In this document: piece after piece, positions 24,924 to 31,858 of the stretch
Position numbering within the stretch: the first letter of the stretch is position 1
Layout: each line of letters opens with the position of its first letter
NCBI RefSeq assembly: GCF_010548245.1
Contig: NZ_JAAGLR010000279.1
Span: 1 to 33,897, forward strand
Reading direction: 5' to 3'
Length of the DNA stretch: 33,897 bases
Origin: Streptomyces sp. SID11385
GTDB taxonomy: Bacteria > Actinomycetota > Actinomycetes > Streptomycetales > Streptomycetaceae
Made by a program: the position numbers and the translations under genes
The notes under the pieces: generated by a model
The model's input: only the letters and a program-made list of their open reading frames with translations
What the model was told of the DNA's origin: nothing
Database searches by the model: none

Positions 24924-25952
24924 ATGCCTGTCGGCTGTGGGCGGCACACCGCTCAGCTCGTGGATCGGGGTGGCGCGGTCCTCACCGAGGCGACCGTGCT
25001 CACCGAAGTGGAATGGACCCGCGTCCTCGACGACGCGTCGTCGGCGAAGGTCACGATCCTCCCCGACGGCGATTGCTGTGCGCGCCTCGCGCAGGTGCGG
25101 GCGTGGCGGCACCGGCTGGTGATCTACCGCGATGGGCACCTCGTCTGGGAGGGGCCTGTGCTGACGCCGACGTGGACGCGGTCCGGGGTGACGATCGAGG
25201 CGGCAGACGTCCTGACGTGGCTGGACTGGCGCGTGCCGCACGAAGACCGGCTGTGGTCCGGCGCGGACCTCGCGACGATCGCGGACTGGCTGATCCGCGA
25301 TGGCTTCGCGCCGGACGACCCGGGGCACGAGGTGCAGATCGTGGCGCCGACCCGTATCCGCGGTGACCGGGAGTACCAGCGGGATGTGGGGCAGAGCGGC
25401 GAGCACTTGCGTGATCTCGCCCGTACGGGGCTGGACTTCACGGCGGTCGGCCGGCGGATTCTGCTGATGCCGGAGGATCACTGCCAGCGCGTCGGGTCGC
25501 TGACGGACGAGGACTTCCCCTCCGGCCTGTCGGTCGCGGAGGACGGGGCGTCAGCGGCTACGCGGTGGATCGTCCACGGGCGCGAAGGCCAGGACGACGA
25601 GCCTGACGTCTTCGGCATGGCGGGCGGTCTCGACCCGTACTACGGGCTCCTGGAGCGCGTGGTCGAGGAGACGTCGATCCTCGACGACCGGTCAGCGGAG
25701 GCGGCGGCCCGGTCGCGGCTTCGCGGCTCGAACCCGGCGCCGACGTTCATCGACACCTCGCAGCAGACGACTCTGGCGCCGGACGCGGGGGTGGATGTGC
25801 CGAGTCTCGTCCCGGGGTGGTGTGTGGATGTGACCACGACGACGACGTGCCGGACGATTCGGCAGTCGCTGAAGATCCAGGGAGTGACCGTGAAGGAAAC
25901 GGGCCCGGCCGGGGAGTCGGTCAGCGCGCAGTTCGTTCCGGCGGGGGCTTGA
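24924..25952 (+). CDS. Tail hub-like minor tail protein (Gp37-like)
   Basis: 342 residues from the ATG at 24924. The pattern VLTEVEWTRVLDDASSAKVTI, RHRLVIYRDGHLVWEGPV, then a helical domain with DLATIADWLIRDG and LRDLARTGLDFTAVGRRILL, is that of the ReqiPepy6 Gp37-like/gp27-like hub proteins of siphovirus tail tips. The C-terminal VDVPSLVPGWCVDVTTTTTCRTIRQSLKIQGVTV (read in parts) fits the closing beta domain. It has far fewer Cys than its neighbours. The next gene starts two bases after its stop. Confidence 0.78.
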   Translation: MPVGCGRHTAQLVDRGGAVLTEATVLTEVEWTRVLDDASSAKVTILPDGDCCARLAQVRAWRHRLVIYRDGHLVWEGPVLTPTWTRSGVTIEAADVLTWLDWRVPHEDRLWSGADLATIADWLIRDGFAPDDPGHEVQIVAPTRIRGDREYQRDVGQSGEHLRDLARTGLDFTAVGRRILLMPEDHCQRVGSLTDEDFPSGLSVAEDGASAATRWIVHGREGQDDEPDVFGMAGGLDPYYGLLERVVEETSILDDRSAEAAARSRLRGSNPAPTFIDTSQQTTLAPDAGVDVPSLVPGWCVDVTTTTTCRTIRQSLKIQGVTVKETGPAGESVSAQFVPAGA

Positions 25953-25953
25953 G

Positions 25954-26439
25954 GTGGGCGCGCGCGGGACGGCGGCGCGGCGTGCGGTGGGGAGTCCGCT
26001 GGGTGGTGTGCTGCGGGACCTGGACCGGCGGACGCGGCGGATGGAGAACCGGCGGCGCCGGCCGCCTGAGCGCGGCGAGGCGGGGCCGGGTTCGGGGTCG
26101 GCCCGCGAGGGGTCGGTACGGCCGGGGCCTCCGGGCCCGCCTGGTCCTCCGGGCGCTCCTGGTCCTCGGGGCCCGCGCGGGCGGGCGGGGGCGGTGGTGC
26201 TGGCGGCCGTGGTGAAGACGGGCGCGGACGGTCGGGCGGTGTGGAGGTGGGACGGCCCGCAGCAGGCCATGGTGGTTGGGGCGGTCGTGGAGGCCCCGGC
26301 CGGATCGGGGCCGCACTTCGCGGTCGTCGAGGAGGTGTCCGCCGAAGGCGCCGTCGTGGTGGTGTGGCGGCTCGGCTCACGACCGGTCCTGGCCGGGGCG
26401 GGGGTTGCCGTCCACATGAGCGGCGTCTCTCCCCTCTAG
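25954..26439 (+). CDS. Collagen-like minor tail protein
   Basis: 161 residues from the GTG at 25954. A basic N-terminal helix (RRAVGSPLGGVLRDLDRRTRR) is followed by a collagen-type stretch of Gly-Pro-Pro/Ala/Arg triplets (about 50-70) and a small beta domain. This short-helix, collagen, beta layout is common in minor tail proteins placed after the hub. Its TAG stop forms part of the TAGGCT hexamer of the next leader. Confidence 0.7.
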   Translation: MGARGTAARRAVGSPLGGVLRDLDRRTRRMENRRRRPPERGEAGPGSGSAREGSVRPGPPGPPGPPGAPGPRGPRGRAGAVVLAAVVKTGADGRAVWRWDGPQQAMVVGAVVEAPAGSGPHFAVVEEVSAEGAVVVVWRLGSRPVLAGAGVAVHMSGVSPL

Positions 26440-26500
26440 GCTGGAGGCACGCCGTCTGGTTGCGGGCCGGGCCCTTCCTCTTCTGTGTGCGAGGTGTGCT
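26437..26500 (+). promoter_or_regulatory. Leader copy 7: before glycine-rich protein
   Basis: TAGGCT (26437-26442) and core CTGGTTGCGGGCC (26456-26468). Pairing downstream is weak: only GGCC can meet the GGCC at 26503-26506, inside the start region. GAGG (26491-26494) is six bases before a TTG start. Confidence 0.6.
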
Positions 26501-27223
26501 TTGGCCAGCGTGTGCGCCTGTGGCGACTACTTCACGGTGTCCCGGGACGGGGAGCTGTGTCTGATCCCGGGAATGCAGGGGCTCCGCGCGACCCTCCACT
26601 ACAAGACGCCCGGAAACAATCAATTCCGGGCGGCGGATTACCCGTGGCTGGCGCGTGTGAGGGTCCGGGTGCAGGCCGGTGGTGGTGGGTCGGCGGGTGC
26701 GGACGCGGACGCCTCGCAGACGATCGCGCGCCCCGGTGGCGCTGGCGGTGGGTATTCGGAGGCGCTGATCGCGCTGGCCGACCTCGGCACCACCGAGTCG
26801 GTGGTGGTCGGCGCGGGCGGCACGGCGGGGGGCACGAACTCGGCCGGCGGGCCGGGCGGCACGAGCAGCTTCGGCGGCTTCGTGGTCGCGAACGGAGGGG
26901 ACGGCGGCACCGCGAACATGGACTCCGGCACGGCGATCACCACCAGCTCGGGTGTGGCCGGGCCCCTCGCGGGAACGGGCGAAGTCAACATGGGCGGAGG
27001 CGCGTCGGGGACGGCGCTGCGCCTGTCGGGCACCAACGGCTACGCCGGTTTCGGCGGCAGCAGTTTCATGGGGACGGGCGGGCTGGGGCGCTCGACCGCG
27101 GGGCCGGGTACGTCCACGCGCGGCTATGGTGCGGGCGCTGGAGGCGCCCTCTCCCTGAACGGCTCGTCGGAAGCTGGCGGCGTCGGCGGGAACGGCATCG
27201 TGATCGTGGAGCTGTACGGCTGA
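26501..27223 (+). CDS. Glycine-rich tail-tip protein
   Basis: 240 residues from a TTG at 26501; GAGG six bases upstream and the leader position decide this rare start. The N-terminus is Cys-rich (ASVCACGDYF). From about residue 45 the sequence FRAADYPWLARVRVRVQAGGGG and then repeated Gly-Gly turns mirrors the protein at 5569, including the final GNGIVIVELYG against GVVVVEVYQ there. This Gly-rich domain is known from phage tail adhesins. The two genes lie 20 kb apart and are probably ancient duplicates. Confidence 0.72.
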   Translation: MASVCACGDYFTVSRDGELCLIPGMQGLRATLHYKTPGNNQFRAADYPWLARVRVRVQAGGGGSAGADADASQTIARPGGAGGGYSEALIALADLGTTESVVVGAGGTAGGTNSAGGPGGTSSFGGFVVANGGDGGTANMDSGTAITTSSGVAGPLAGTGEVNMGGGASGTALRLSGTNGYAGFGGSSFMGTGGLGRSTAGPGTSTRGYGAGAGGALSLNGSSEAGGVGGNGIVIVELYG

Positions 27224-27334
27224 CCGGACACGGTCCGGACTCCCCCGCGACAGTGTCCGGCGTCCGGGGCGCCGCGCTGTCCGGACAGACGCCCGTATGG
27301 GTGCAGTCACGCCGTCCGGCCCTGTCCGGACAGG
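27224..27334 (+). repeat. Cluster of TGTCCGG / CTGTCCGGACAG repeats
   Basis: Right after the stop of the 26501 gene is a CCGGAC/GTCCGG hairpin (27224-27238). TGTCCGG at 27254-27260 and GTCCGG at 27262-27267 and 27314-27319 are half sites. Two palindromes, 27277-27288 (CTGTCCGGACAG) and 27321-27334 (14 bp, same core), have centres 45 bases apart. They lie just upstream of leader copy 8. The arrangement fits either operator sites for a dimeric regulator or a set of terminator hairpins. Confidence 0.6.
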
Positions 27335-27348
27335 CGTGTGTGGCAGGG

Positions 27349-27409
27349 TAGGACAACGCCGTTCTGGTTCCGGGCCGGGCTCTAACCCCTGCATGTGGTG
27401 GAGGAGCCG
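27349..27409 (+). promoter_or_regulatory. Leader copy 8: before second fibre gene
   Basis: A poor -10 candidate TAGGAC (27349-27354), core CTGGTTCCGGGCC (27364-27376), stem GGCTC/GAGCC (27378-27382 with 27404-27408) plus a possible G-U pair. GGAGGAG (27400-27406) overlaps the 3' arm; the ATG at 27410 is one base past it. Confidence 0.65.
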
Positions 27410-28033
27410 ATGGCCCGTGGTGGCTGCGGTGGTGACCGGTGCTCCTGCGTGATCGCGCCGGGCCCCGGCATGAATGTGACCGGCTCGGGGTCGACCACCG
27501 CTCCGTACGTGCTCAGCGTCGATCCGTCGACGATCCCGCCGCCGGAACCGCCCCCGCCGATCCAGGTGCAGGTGTGCAGCCTGATCGTCGCGGAGCCGCA
27601 GACGATCCCCAACGATGGCGCGTACCACGTCGTGCGCTTCCCTTTCACGTCCGAGTCGTACGACCGGTACGAGATGCACGAGGCCGTGCAGCCCGACGGC
27701 TACCAGGTCGTGGACTGGCGCGGCGACGACAGGTCCGGCCTGATCTGGCCGAGCGTCGACGGGTGGGGCGAACTGCACGCCGTCATCCAGTGGGAGAGCG
27801 GCGACTACACCGAACTCCGGGACCAGTACTGCCGTGACCCCCTCGGTCTCTCCACGGGCGTGGACACCACGGCGACCGACCACCGGCCGCCGTCTCCCGG
27901 GATGCAGTGCTTCGCCAAGGGTCACGGCATGTTCGTGCACCCGCCTACCCCCGTGTCGCTCCGGGTGAGCCACAACGCGTCGACACCCCGTCAGCTCGTC
28001 TTCGCTGAGTTCAAGCTCGCGATCTACAAGTAA
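27410..28033 (+). CDS. Tail fibre-like protein
   Basis: 207 residues. The ATG at 27410 is chosen over GTG codons at 27395 and 27398, which lie in the leader loop. The first 40 residues (RCSCVIAPGPGMNV, GSGSTTAPYVLSVDP) match the N-terminus of the 12831 protein. A Pro-rich linker (IPPPEPPPPI) then leads to a C-terminal beta domain of about 150 residues (VSLRVSHNAS, LVFAEFKLAIYK) unlike that protein's. Same anchor, different tip: a fibre pair is the simplest reading. Confidence 0.7.
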   Translation: MARGGCGGDRCSCVIAPGPGMNVTGSGSTTAPYVLSVDPSTIPPPEPPPPIQVQVCSLIVAEPQTIPNDGAYHVVRFPFTSESYDRYEMHEAVQPDGYQVVDWRGDDRSGLIWPSVDGWGELHAVIQWESGDYTELRDQYCRDPLGLSTGVDTTATDHRPPSPGMQCFAKGHGMFVHPPTPVSLRVSHNASTPRQLVFAEFKLAIYK

Positions 28034-28049
28034 GAGCAAGGAGCACCTC

Positions 28050-28322
28050 ATGCCCCTTACCGCTGGCGGCCCTTCCGTGGGCCGCACCGTCCACTACGTC
28101 TCGCACGGCACACCAGTGCGCGAGGACGGTACCCAGACCTTCCCGTCGGTGTGCCGGACCGCGATCGTCACCGAGGTCGACCCGGAGGACGCCGGCCGCG
28201 TCGGCCTTGTCGTGCTCAACCCGAGCGGTCAGTTCTTCCACCCGCTCGCGGCGGGCGGCTCCTCGTACGCGGAGGCCGCCGGGATGGTGGGCGGCTCGTG
28301 GCACTGGCCGGAGCGGGTCTGA
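28050..28322 (+). CDS. Small conserved actinophage protein before endolysin
   Basis: 90 residues, AAGGAG about seven bases before the ATG. The pattern GRTVHYVSHGTPVREDG, CRTAIVTEVD, VGLVVLNPSGQFF and SWHWPE is familiar from small genes just upstream of lysis genes in Streptomyces phages. No function is known to me. Its stop overlaps the endolysin ATG (ATGA-type). Confidence 0.75.
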   Translation: MPLTAGGPSVGRTVHYVSHGTPVREDGTQTFPSVCRTAIVTEVDPEDAGRVGLVVLNPSGQFFHPLAAGGSSYAEAAGMVGGSWHWPERV

Positions 28323-29338
28323 TGTCGGCGCCGCTGAGCGCGGCCCGGATGCTCGCCGCGCTGCGCGCCGAGGGCCTGGACGTCGTCGAGCACCCGGGGT
28401 GGCGCACGCACAGCCGTACGGGGCCGGGCCGTCCGTGGGGGCCGGTGCACGGGGTGCTGATCCATCACACGGCCGGCCGCTCCAGCGCGGCGACGGTGTG
28501 GGGTGGCCGGTCGGATCTGCCGGGGCCGCTCGCGCACGGGCTCCTGGCGAAGAGCGGCGTCCTCACGGTGACGAGCGCGGGGCGCGCGAACCACGCGGGG
28601 CTCGTCGCGAGGAACGCGTACAGCGCGGTTCTCGCCGAGAGCACAAAGCACCCGGCGCCGTCCGCCGCGTCCGGGACCGTGGACGGCAACACCTGCTTCT
28701 ACGGCCTGGAGATCGAGAACCTCGGCGACGGCGCGGACCCGTACCCCGACGCGCAGTACGACGCGGCTGTCCGGTGGGCCGCGGCTCTGTGCCGCGCGCA
28801 CGGCTGGAGCGCGCAGTCCGCGGTCGGGCACAAGGAGACCTCCGTCGAAGGCAAGCCGGACCCGTCCTTCGACATGCACGACTTCCGGCGGGCGGTCGCC
28901 GAACGACTGGCTCACGGACCGGACTGGAACCCTCTTGAGGAGAGCGACATGCCGAGCACGCTCGGGCTGTACGACGACACGCCCCGCACGCTGCGCCCCG
29001 GGGCGTGGACGACGCTTCCCGTCGAGCACACGGATCTGCTGTCCGGCGCGGTGGCGTACGACGCGCTCGCGCTGGTCACCGTGAAGGCGCCGGTGGGCAG
29101 CACCGTGCAGGGCAGGTTCTTCCACGTGCGGGAGGACGGGACGCGGTGGCAGAGCGGCATCGTGGAGCGGGCCGGGACGACCGGCGACACCTTCGCCGAC
29201 TTCGGGCACAAGGGGTCGATCGGGAAGAAGGAGAAGCTGCGCCTGGAGGTCGTCTACTACCCGGCGACGCCGGATGACGATGAACCGGTGACGGTGTCGG
29301 CGGCGCGCGTGCGCGGCCTGTACTGGAAGGCGAGCTGA
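28322..29338 (+). CDS. Endolysin: N-acetylmuramoyl-L-alanine amidase
   Basis: 338 residues. Residues about 20-200 are an Amidase_2/PGRP-type zinc amidase that cuts the bond between muramic acid and L-alanine. GVLIHHTAG gives the first zinc ligand (His48), ANHAG (90-93) lines the site, and GHKE with KPDP (His170 and Asp180) give the others. From about 212 a beta-rich C-terminal domain is likely to bind the cell wall. There is no signal peptide, so release depends on the holin next door. An internal ribosome-binding site precedes Met210. Order endolysin, holin, coiled-coil/TM protein is a normal lysis cassette. Confidence 0.92.
   Translation: MSAPLSAARMLAALRAEGLDVVEHPGWRTHSRTGPGRPWGPVHGVLIHHTAGRSSAATVWGGRSDLPGPLAHGLLAKSGVLTVTSAGRANHAGLVARNAYSAVLAESTKHPAPSAASGTVDGNTCFYGLEIENLGDGADPYPDAQYDAAVRWAAALCRAHGWSAQSAVGHKETSVEGKPDPSFDMHDFRRAVAERLAHGPDWNPLEESDMPSTLGLYDDTPRTLRPGAWTTLPVEHTDLLSGAVAYDALALVTVKAPVGSTVQGRFFHVREDGTRWQSGIVERAGTTGDTFADFGHKGSIGKKEKLRLEVVYYPATPDDDEPVTVSAARVRGLYWKAS
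28937..28951 (+). promoter_or_regulatory. Internal ribosome-binding site and start in endolysin
   Basis: GAGGAG (28937-28942), six bases, then ATG (28949-28951) in frame at codon 210, exactly at the junction between catalytic and C-terminal domains. It would yield a separate 129-residue wall-binding product. Some other phage endolysins are known to make such a subunit. Confidence 0.55.
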
Positions 29339-29340
29339 TC

Positions 29341-29619
29341 ATGACGCTGTTCAATGCTGGGTTCTGGCGGGCGACCACGGAGCGGACCGTGCGGACGGTC
29401 GCGCAGTCGGCGCTCGCGGTGCTGGGCGCGGGCGCGACGGGCGTACTGGACGCGCCGTGGGCGGCCGTGGTGAGCACTGCGGGGATGGCTGGCGTGCTGG
29501 CGCTCCTGACGGCGCTCGCAGTGGGCGGGCCGGGGCAGGGGCCTGGTGTCACCGAGCATCTGCGGCCGGCTGTGCCGGGCCCGAAGCTGTCGACGGTGGA
29601 CGGGGGGAAGGGGACGTGA
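29341..29619 (+). CDS. Holin, r1t-like
   Basis: 92 residues, ATG two bases after the endolysin stop. FWRATTERTVRTVAQSALAVLGAGATG starts a first membrane helix after a basic amphipathic segment, and PWAAVVSTAGMAGVLALLTALAV is the second. FW-x-T-ER-x-RT-x-AQS with a GVLD-x-PW turn is the familiar r1t-type holin pattern of actinophages. It forms membrane lesions that let the amidase out. The tail is hydrophilic. Confidence 0.85.
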   Translation: MTLFNAGFWRATTERTVRTVAQSALAVLGAGATGVLDAPWAAVVSTAGMAGVLALLTALAVGGPGQGPGVTEHLRPAVPGPKLSTVDGGKGT

Positions 29620-29873
29620 GCGCGCCGCCGCCGGGGCCGGATGTCGCGGTGGAGTTGGCCCAGCTGCGAGGGGAGCTGTCCACCGGGCTCGCGCGGATCG
29701 AGGGCGCGCTCGCCCTGGTGGTGGAGCGATCGCAGCGCACCGAGCGGGACCTCGCCGCGCTGGAGAGCGAGGTCGAGGCGTTGAAGGCGGGGCGGTGGCC
29801 GCTCCCGGCGGTGGGTGCGCTGACGGGGCTGGCGGCGCTGGTGGTCGCGGTGTGGGACGTGCTGGCGCGCTGA
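29616..29873 (+). CDS. Coiled-coil protein with C-terminal membrane helix, lysis accessory
   Basis: 85 residues, GTG overlapping the holin stop (GTGA). A heptad-like coiled coil spans about 10-60 (LAQLRGELSTGLARIEGALAL, LAALESEVEALKAG in parts) and one membrane helix about 64-82 (VGALTGLAALVVAVWDVL). Such tail-anchored coiled coils often sit beside holins and may be a second holin or a lysis regulator. This is the last plus-strand gene of the block. Confidence 0.75.
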   Translation: MSAPPPGPDVAVELAQLRGELSTGLARIEGALALVVERSQRTERDLAALESEVEALKAGRWPLPAVGALTGLAALVVAVWDVLAR

Positions 29874-29880
29874 CGGACGC

Positions 29881-29916
29881 GAAGGAGGGGCCCGCGTGAC
29901 GGCGGGCCCCTCCTTC
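29881..29916. terminator. Bidirectional terminator between convergent operons
   Basis: A perfect 15-bp stem (29881-29895 with 29902-29916) and 6-base loop sits between the last phage gene and the convergent lipoprotein gene. It is symmetric, so it can serve both strands, and marks the right edge of the late operon. Confidence 0.88.
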
Positions 29917-29929
29917 TTCATCCGCGAGG

Positions 29930-30646
29930 TCAGGGGGCGGGCTGTACTTCGACGGTGGCGTCGGGGCAGCGCTTCGCGTGCTGGATGAGAGCGTCGCGCT
30001 CGGCCGCGTCAGCGGTCAGGCCCCAGCGCAGCTTCGTCGTGGTCCAGTCCACCAGGTAGGTGCACAGGGCGCTGTCGGCCGGGGGCAGCCACTCGGCGGG
30101 GTCGCGCTTGCCCTTGGACCGGTTGGTCTTCGCGGTCACGGCGACGAGGGAGCGTTCGGCGGTGAGGTCGTTCGCGTACGCTTCGCGACGCTCGGGGGTC
30201 CAGGAGCGGGCGCCGGAGGACCAGGCTTCTTCGAGCGGGACCATGTGGTCGACGTCGAGGGCGCCGGCGTCGGTGACGGTGGCCCCGTCGTAGTAGGAGA
30301 ACCAGGACCCGCCGCTCAGCTTGCAGCCGGCGCCCTTCGTGGGTGCCTTGACGGCCTCGGCGAGGAGCAGTTCCTCGCGGGTGTCGCAGCCGTCGTCCGG
30401 GTTGAGGCCGCGGTTCCAGTGCTTGAAGGCGTCGCGGTCGTAGGTGCCGGTGTACTCCGGGGCCGTCTCCAGGTCTCGGATCGCGGCGCCGAGCGGTCGC
30501 GCTCCGGACGCGCTGCTGGGGCCGGGCGCGGTGCGGGCGGCGACGGGCTTCGGGTCGGTGGTCGTGTCGGTCTCCGTCGCGCTCGTACAGCCGGTGACGG
30601 CGAGGAGGAACGCGGCGAGGGCGGGGAACAGGACGGGGCGGGGCAC
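29930..30646 (-). CDS. Secreted lipoprotein HNH nuclease (DUF1524-like)
   Basis: 238 residues; AGGAG five bases before the GTG at 30646. A signal peptide with lipobox VTGC (Cys20) predicts a lipid-anchored exported protein. After a Thr/Pro linker comes an HNH-type nuclease domain: GLNPDDGCDTREELLL, then DVDHMVPLEEAWSSG (131-145) with the catalytic His, then ERSLVAVTAKTNRSKG and DPAEWLPP, which complete the pattern. Four Cys residues are placed to make two disulfides (87, 108, 195 and 230 region). Close relatives are common chromosomal genes of Streptomyces, so this may be host or element cargo rather than phage. Confidence 0.88.
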   Translation of the reverse strand: MPRPVLFPALAAFLLAVTGCTSATETDTTTDPKPVAARTAPGPSSASGARPLGAAIRDLETAPEYTGTYDRDAFKHWNRGLNPDDGCDTREELLLAEAVKAPTKGAGCKLSGGSWFSYYDGATVTDAGALDVDHMVPLEEAWSSGARSWTPERREAYANDLTAERSLVAVTAKTNRSKGKRDPAEWLPPADSALCTYLVDWTTTKLRWGLTADAAERDALIQHAKRCPDATVEVQPAP

Positions 30647-30795
30647 GGTGTCTCCTGGTCTGCGATGTCTGACAGGGCGTCATGTTGCCGTACTGCGGCC
30701 GCCGCGCGGGGGGCCTGCGGGGCCGCTGCCCGCGCGGAGGCTCGGGGCGCGCCCGCCCCGGCCCGGCTGGGCTCGAAGGCGGGCACAGCTGCCGG

Positions 30796-31302
30796 TCAGA
30801 TGTGTGCGGCGTCGGTCAGCAGCTCGGGGTTGACGATCCGAAGGATGGTCTCGACATCGGCCGGAGCGGCGGCGGCCCACAGGGCGCGGCGAGCGGCGGC
30901 GTACTTCGCGGCCAGGCGCTCGCGCTTCTCGGCGGGGAGCAGCTCGGCGCGGTCGCGGCGGGAGTTGTGCGCGGTGTCGGCGATCTTGACGAGGGTCGCG
31001 TCGCGGGACGCGGTGATGCGGACGATCTTGTCCTGGTAGTCCTCGCCGGGCTGGTTGGTCACGGCGACGACGGCGGCCACAGTACGAGGCGGGACCCCCG
31101 CGACGAGGAGCCGTTCCGGGGTCCAGTCGGTGTCCTCGACGATGTCGTGAAGGAGTCCGGCCATTTCCAGCTCGGGTCCGAAGGGGGCGAGGGCGGCGGC
31201 GACGGCGCGGACGTGGCCGAAGTAGGGGGCGCCGATTTTGTCGGTCTGCCCGGAGTGGGCGTGCGCGGCGAGGTCGTATACCTGCGTGAGCGTCATAGGC
31301 AT
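30796..31302 (-). CDS. HD-domain hydrolase, RelA/SpoT hydrolase-like
   Basis: 168 residues if started at ATG 31302; ATG 31296 is as likely, and a longer frame from 31386 adds low-complexity residues. The residues needed for a metal-dependent phosphohydrolase of the SpoT/MESH1 type are present: AHAHSGQTDKIGAPYFGH (His30), LLHDIVEDTDW (His52, Asp53, and the Glu56-Asp57 pair) and KIADTAHN (Asp109). Known members remove the 3'-pyrophosphate from (p)ppGpp. There is no synthetase, TGS or ACT domain, so this would be a stand-alone small alarmone hydrolase. The 149-base gap to the lipoprotein gene shows no feature I can support. Substrate is inferred. Confidence 0.78.
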   Translation of the reverse strand: MPMTLTQVYDLAAHAHSGQTDKIGAPYFGHVRAVAAALAPFGPELEMAGLLHDIVEDTDWTPERLLVAGVPPRTVAAVVAVTNQPGEDYQDKIVRITASRDATLVKIADTAHNSRRDRAELLPAEKRERLAAKYAAARRALWAAAAPADVETILRIVNPELLTDAAHI

Positions 31303-31339
31303 TGGTGCGGTGTTCCGTTCCGGTCGTGGTGTCGGCGTT

Positions 31340-31489
31340 TCAATTGTCGCGGGTTTCGGTGACGTTGAGGTTCGGGCGGTAGGCACGAATGCGATTGATG
31401 CGCTCGGCGGCGAAGTCCGGGGAGTTGGTGGTGAACTCGTCGAGGAACGTTCCGTCCTCGTCGGTCACGCGATAGCGGGTGAATGTCAC
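31340..31489 (-). CDS. Small acidic hypothetical protein
   Basis: 49 residues from a GTG at 31489 preceded by GAGGAAAG. The sequence (FTRYRVTDEDGTFLDEFTT, then AAERINRIRAYRP) is a short alpha/beta pattern with no known motif. It is too short to be found easily, but the ribosome-binding site and composition support it. It lies 37 bases upstream of the HD gene and probably shares its transcript. Confidence 0.6.
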   Translation of the reverse strand: MTFTRYRVTDEDGTFLDEFTTNSPDFAAERINRIRAYRPNLNVTETRDN

Positions 31490-31548
31490 GGTGGGGGCTT
31501 TCCTCGGTGCGTGAATGGGGTGGGTTTTCGTGGGCGGTTCGGGGGTTG

Positions 31549-31749
31549 TCAGGAGTGGCCGAAGAGCCTGCCGATCCAGGCGAGGGCGGCGAGGACGAGG
31601 AGGCCGATCACGATGTGCCGGCCGGTGATCACGGGGGGCCCGGTCTCGGGGGGCGGGGGGTGGTGGTCGCGGATGTGTTTCCGCAGGGCCGCGGAGGGGC
31701 CTTCGGTGCCGTGGGGGTAGGCGCAGTCGCAGTGCTTGCACCAGTACAT
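31549..31749 (-). CDS. Small membrane protein with N-terminal zinc finger-like motif
   Basis: 66 residues from the ATG at 31749; the ribosome-binding site is poor. Cys4-x2-Cys7 and His25-x3-His29 form a C2H2-like site with a longer loop than usual, followed by a Pro-rich stretch and one membrane helix (about 45-62, IVIGLLVLAALAWIG). The longer same-frame reading to 32340 is low complexity and overlaps the next gene. The function is unknown. The 31750-31858 gap holds nothing I can name. Confidence 0.6.
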   Translation of the reverse strand: MYWCKHCDCAYPHGTEGPSAALRKHIRDHHPPPPETGPPVITGRHIVIGLLVLAALAWIGRLFGHS

Positions 31750-31858
31750 CGGGGTCAGGACGGGGGGCCTTTCTGTGCGGGGCCGCCGTGGGCCGGCGGC
31801 CCCGTGGGGCGGTAGTCGGGGCGGTAGGGCGCCGGTAGGGCGTGGTAGTTGTTGCAGG

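Noticed and set aside
25640..28087. 815-codon minus-strand open frame spanning several tail genes
   Set aside because: It crosses four plus-strand genes and two leader elements, and its product is Arg/Pro/Gly low complexity.
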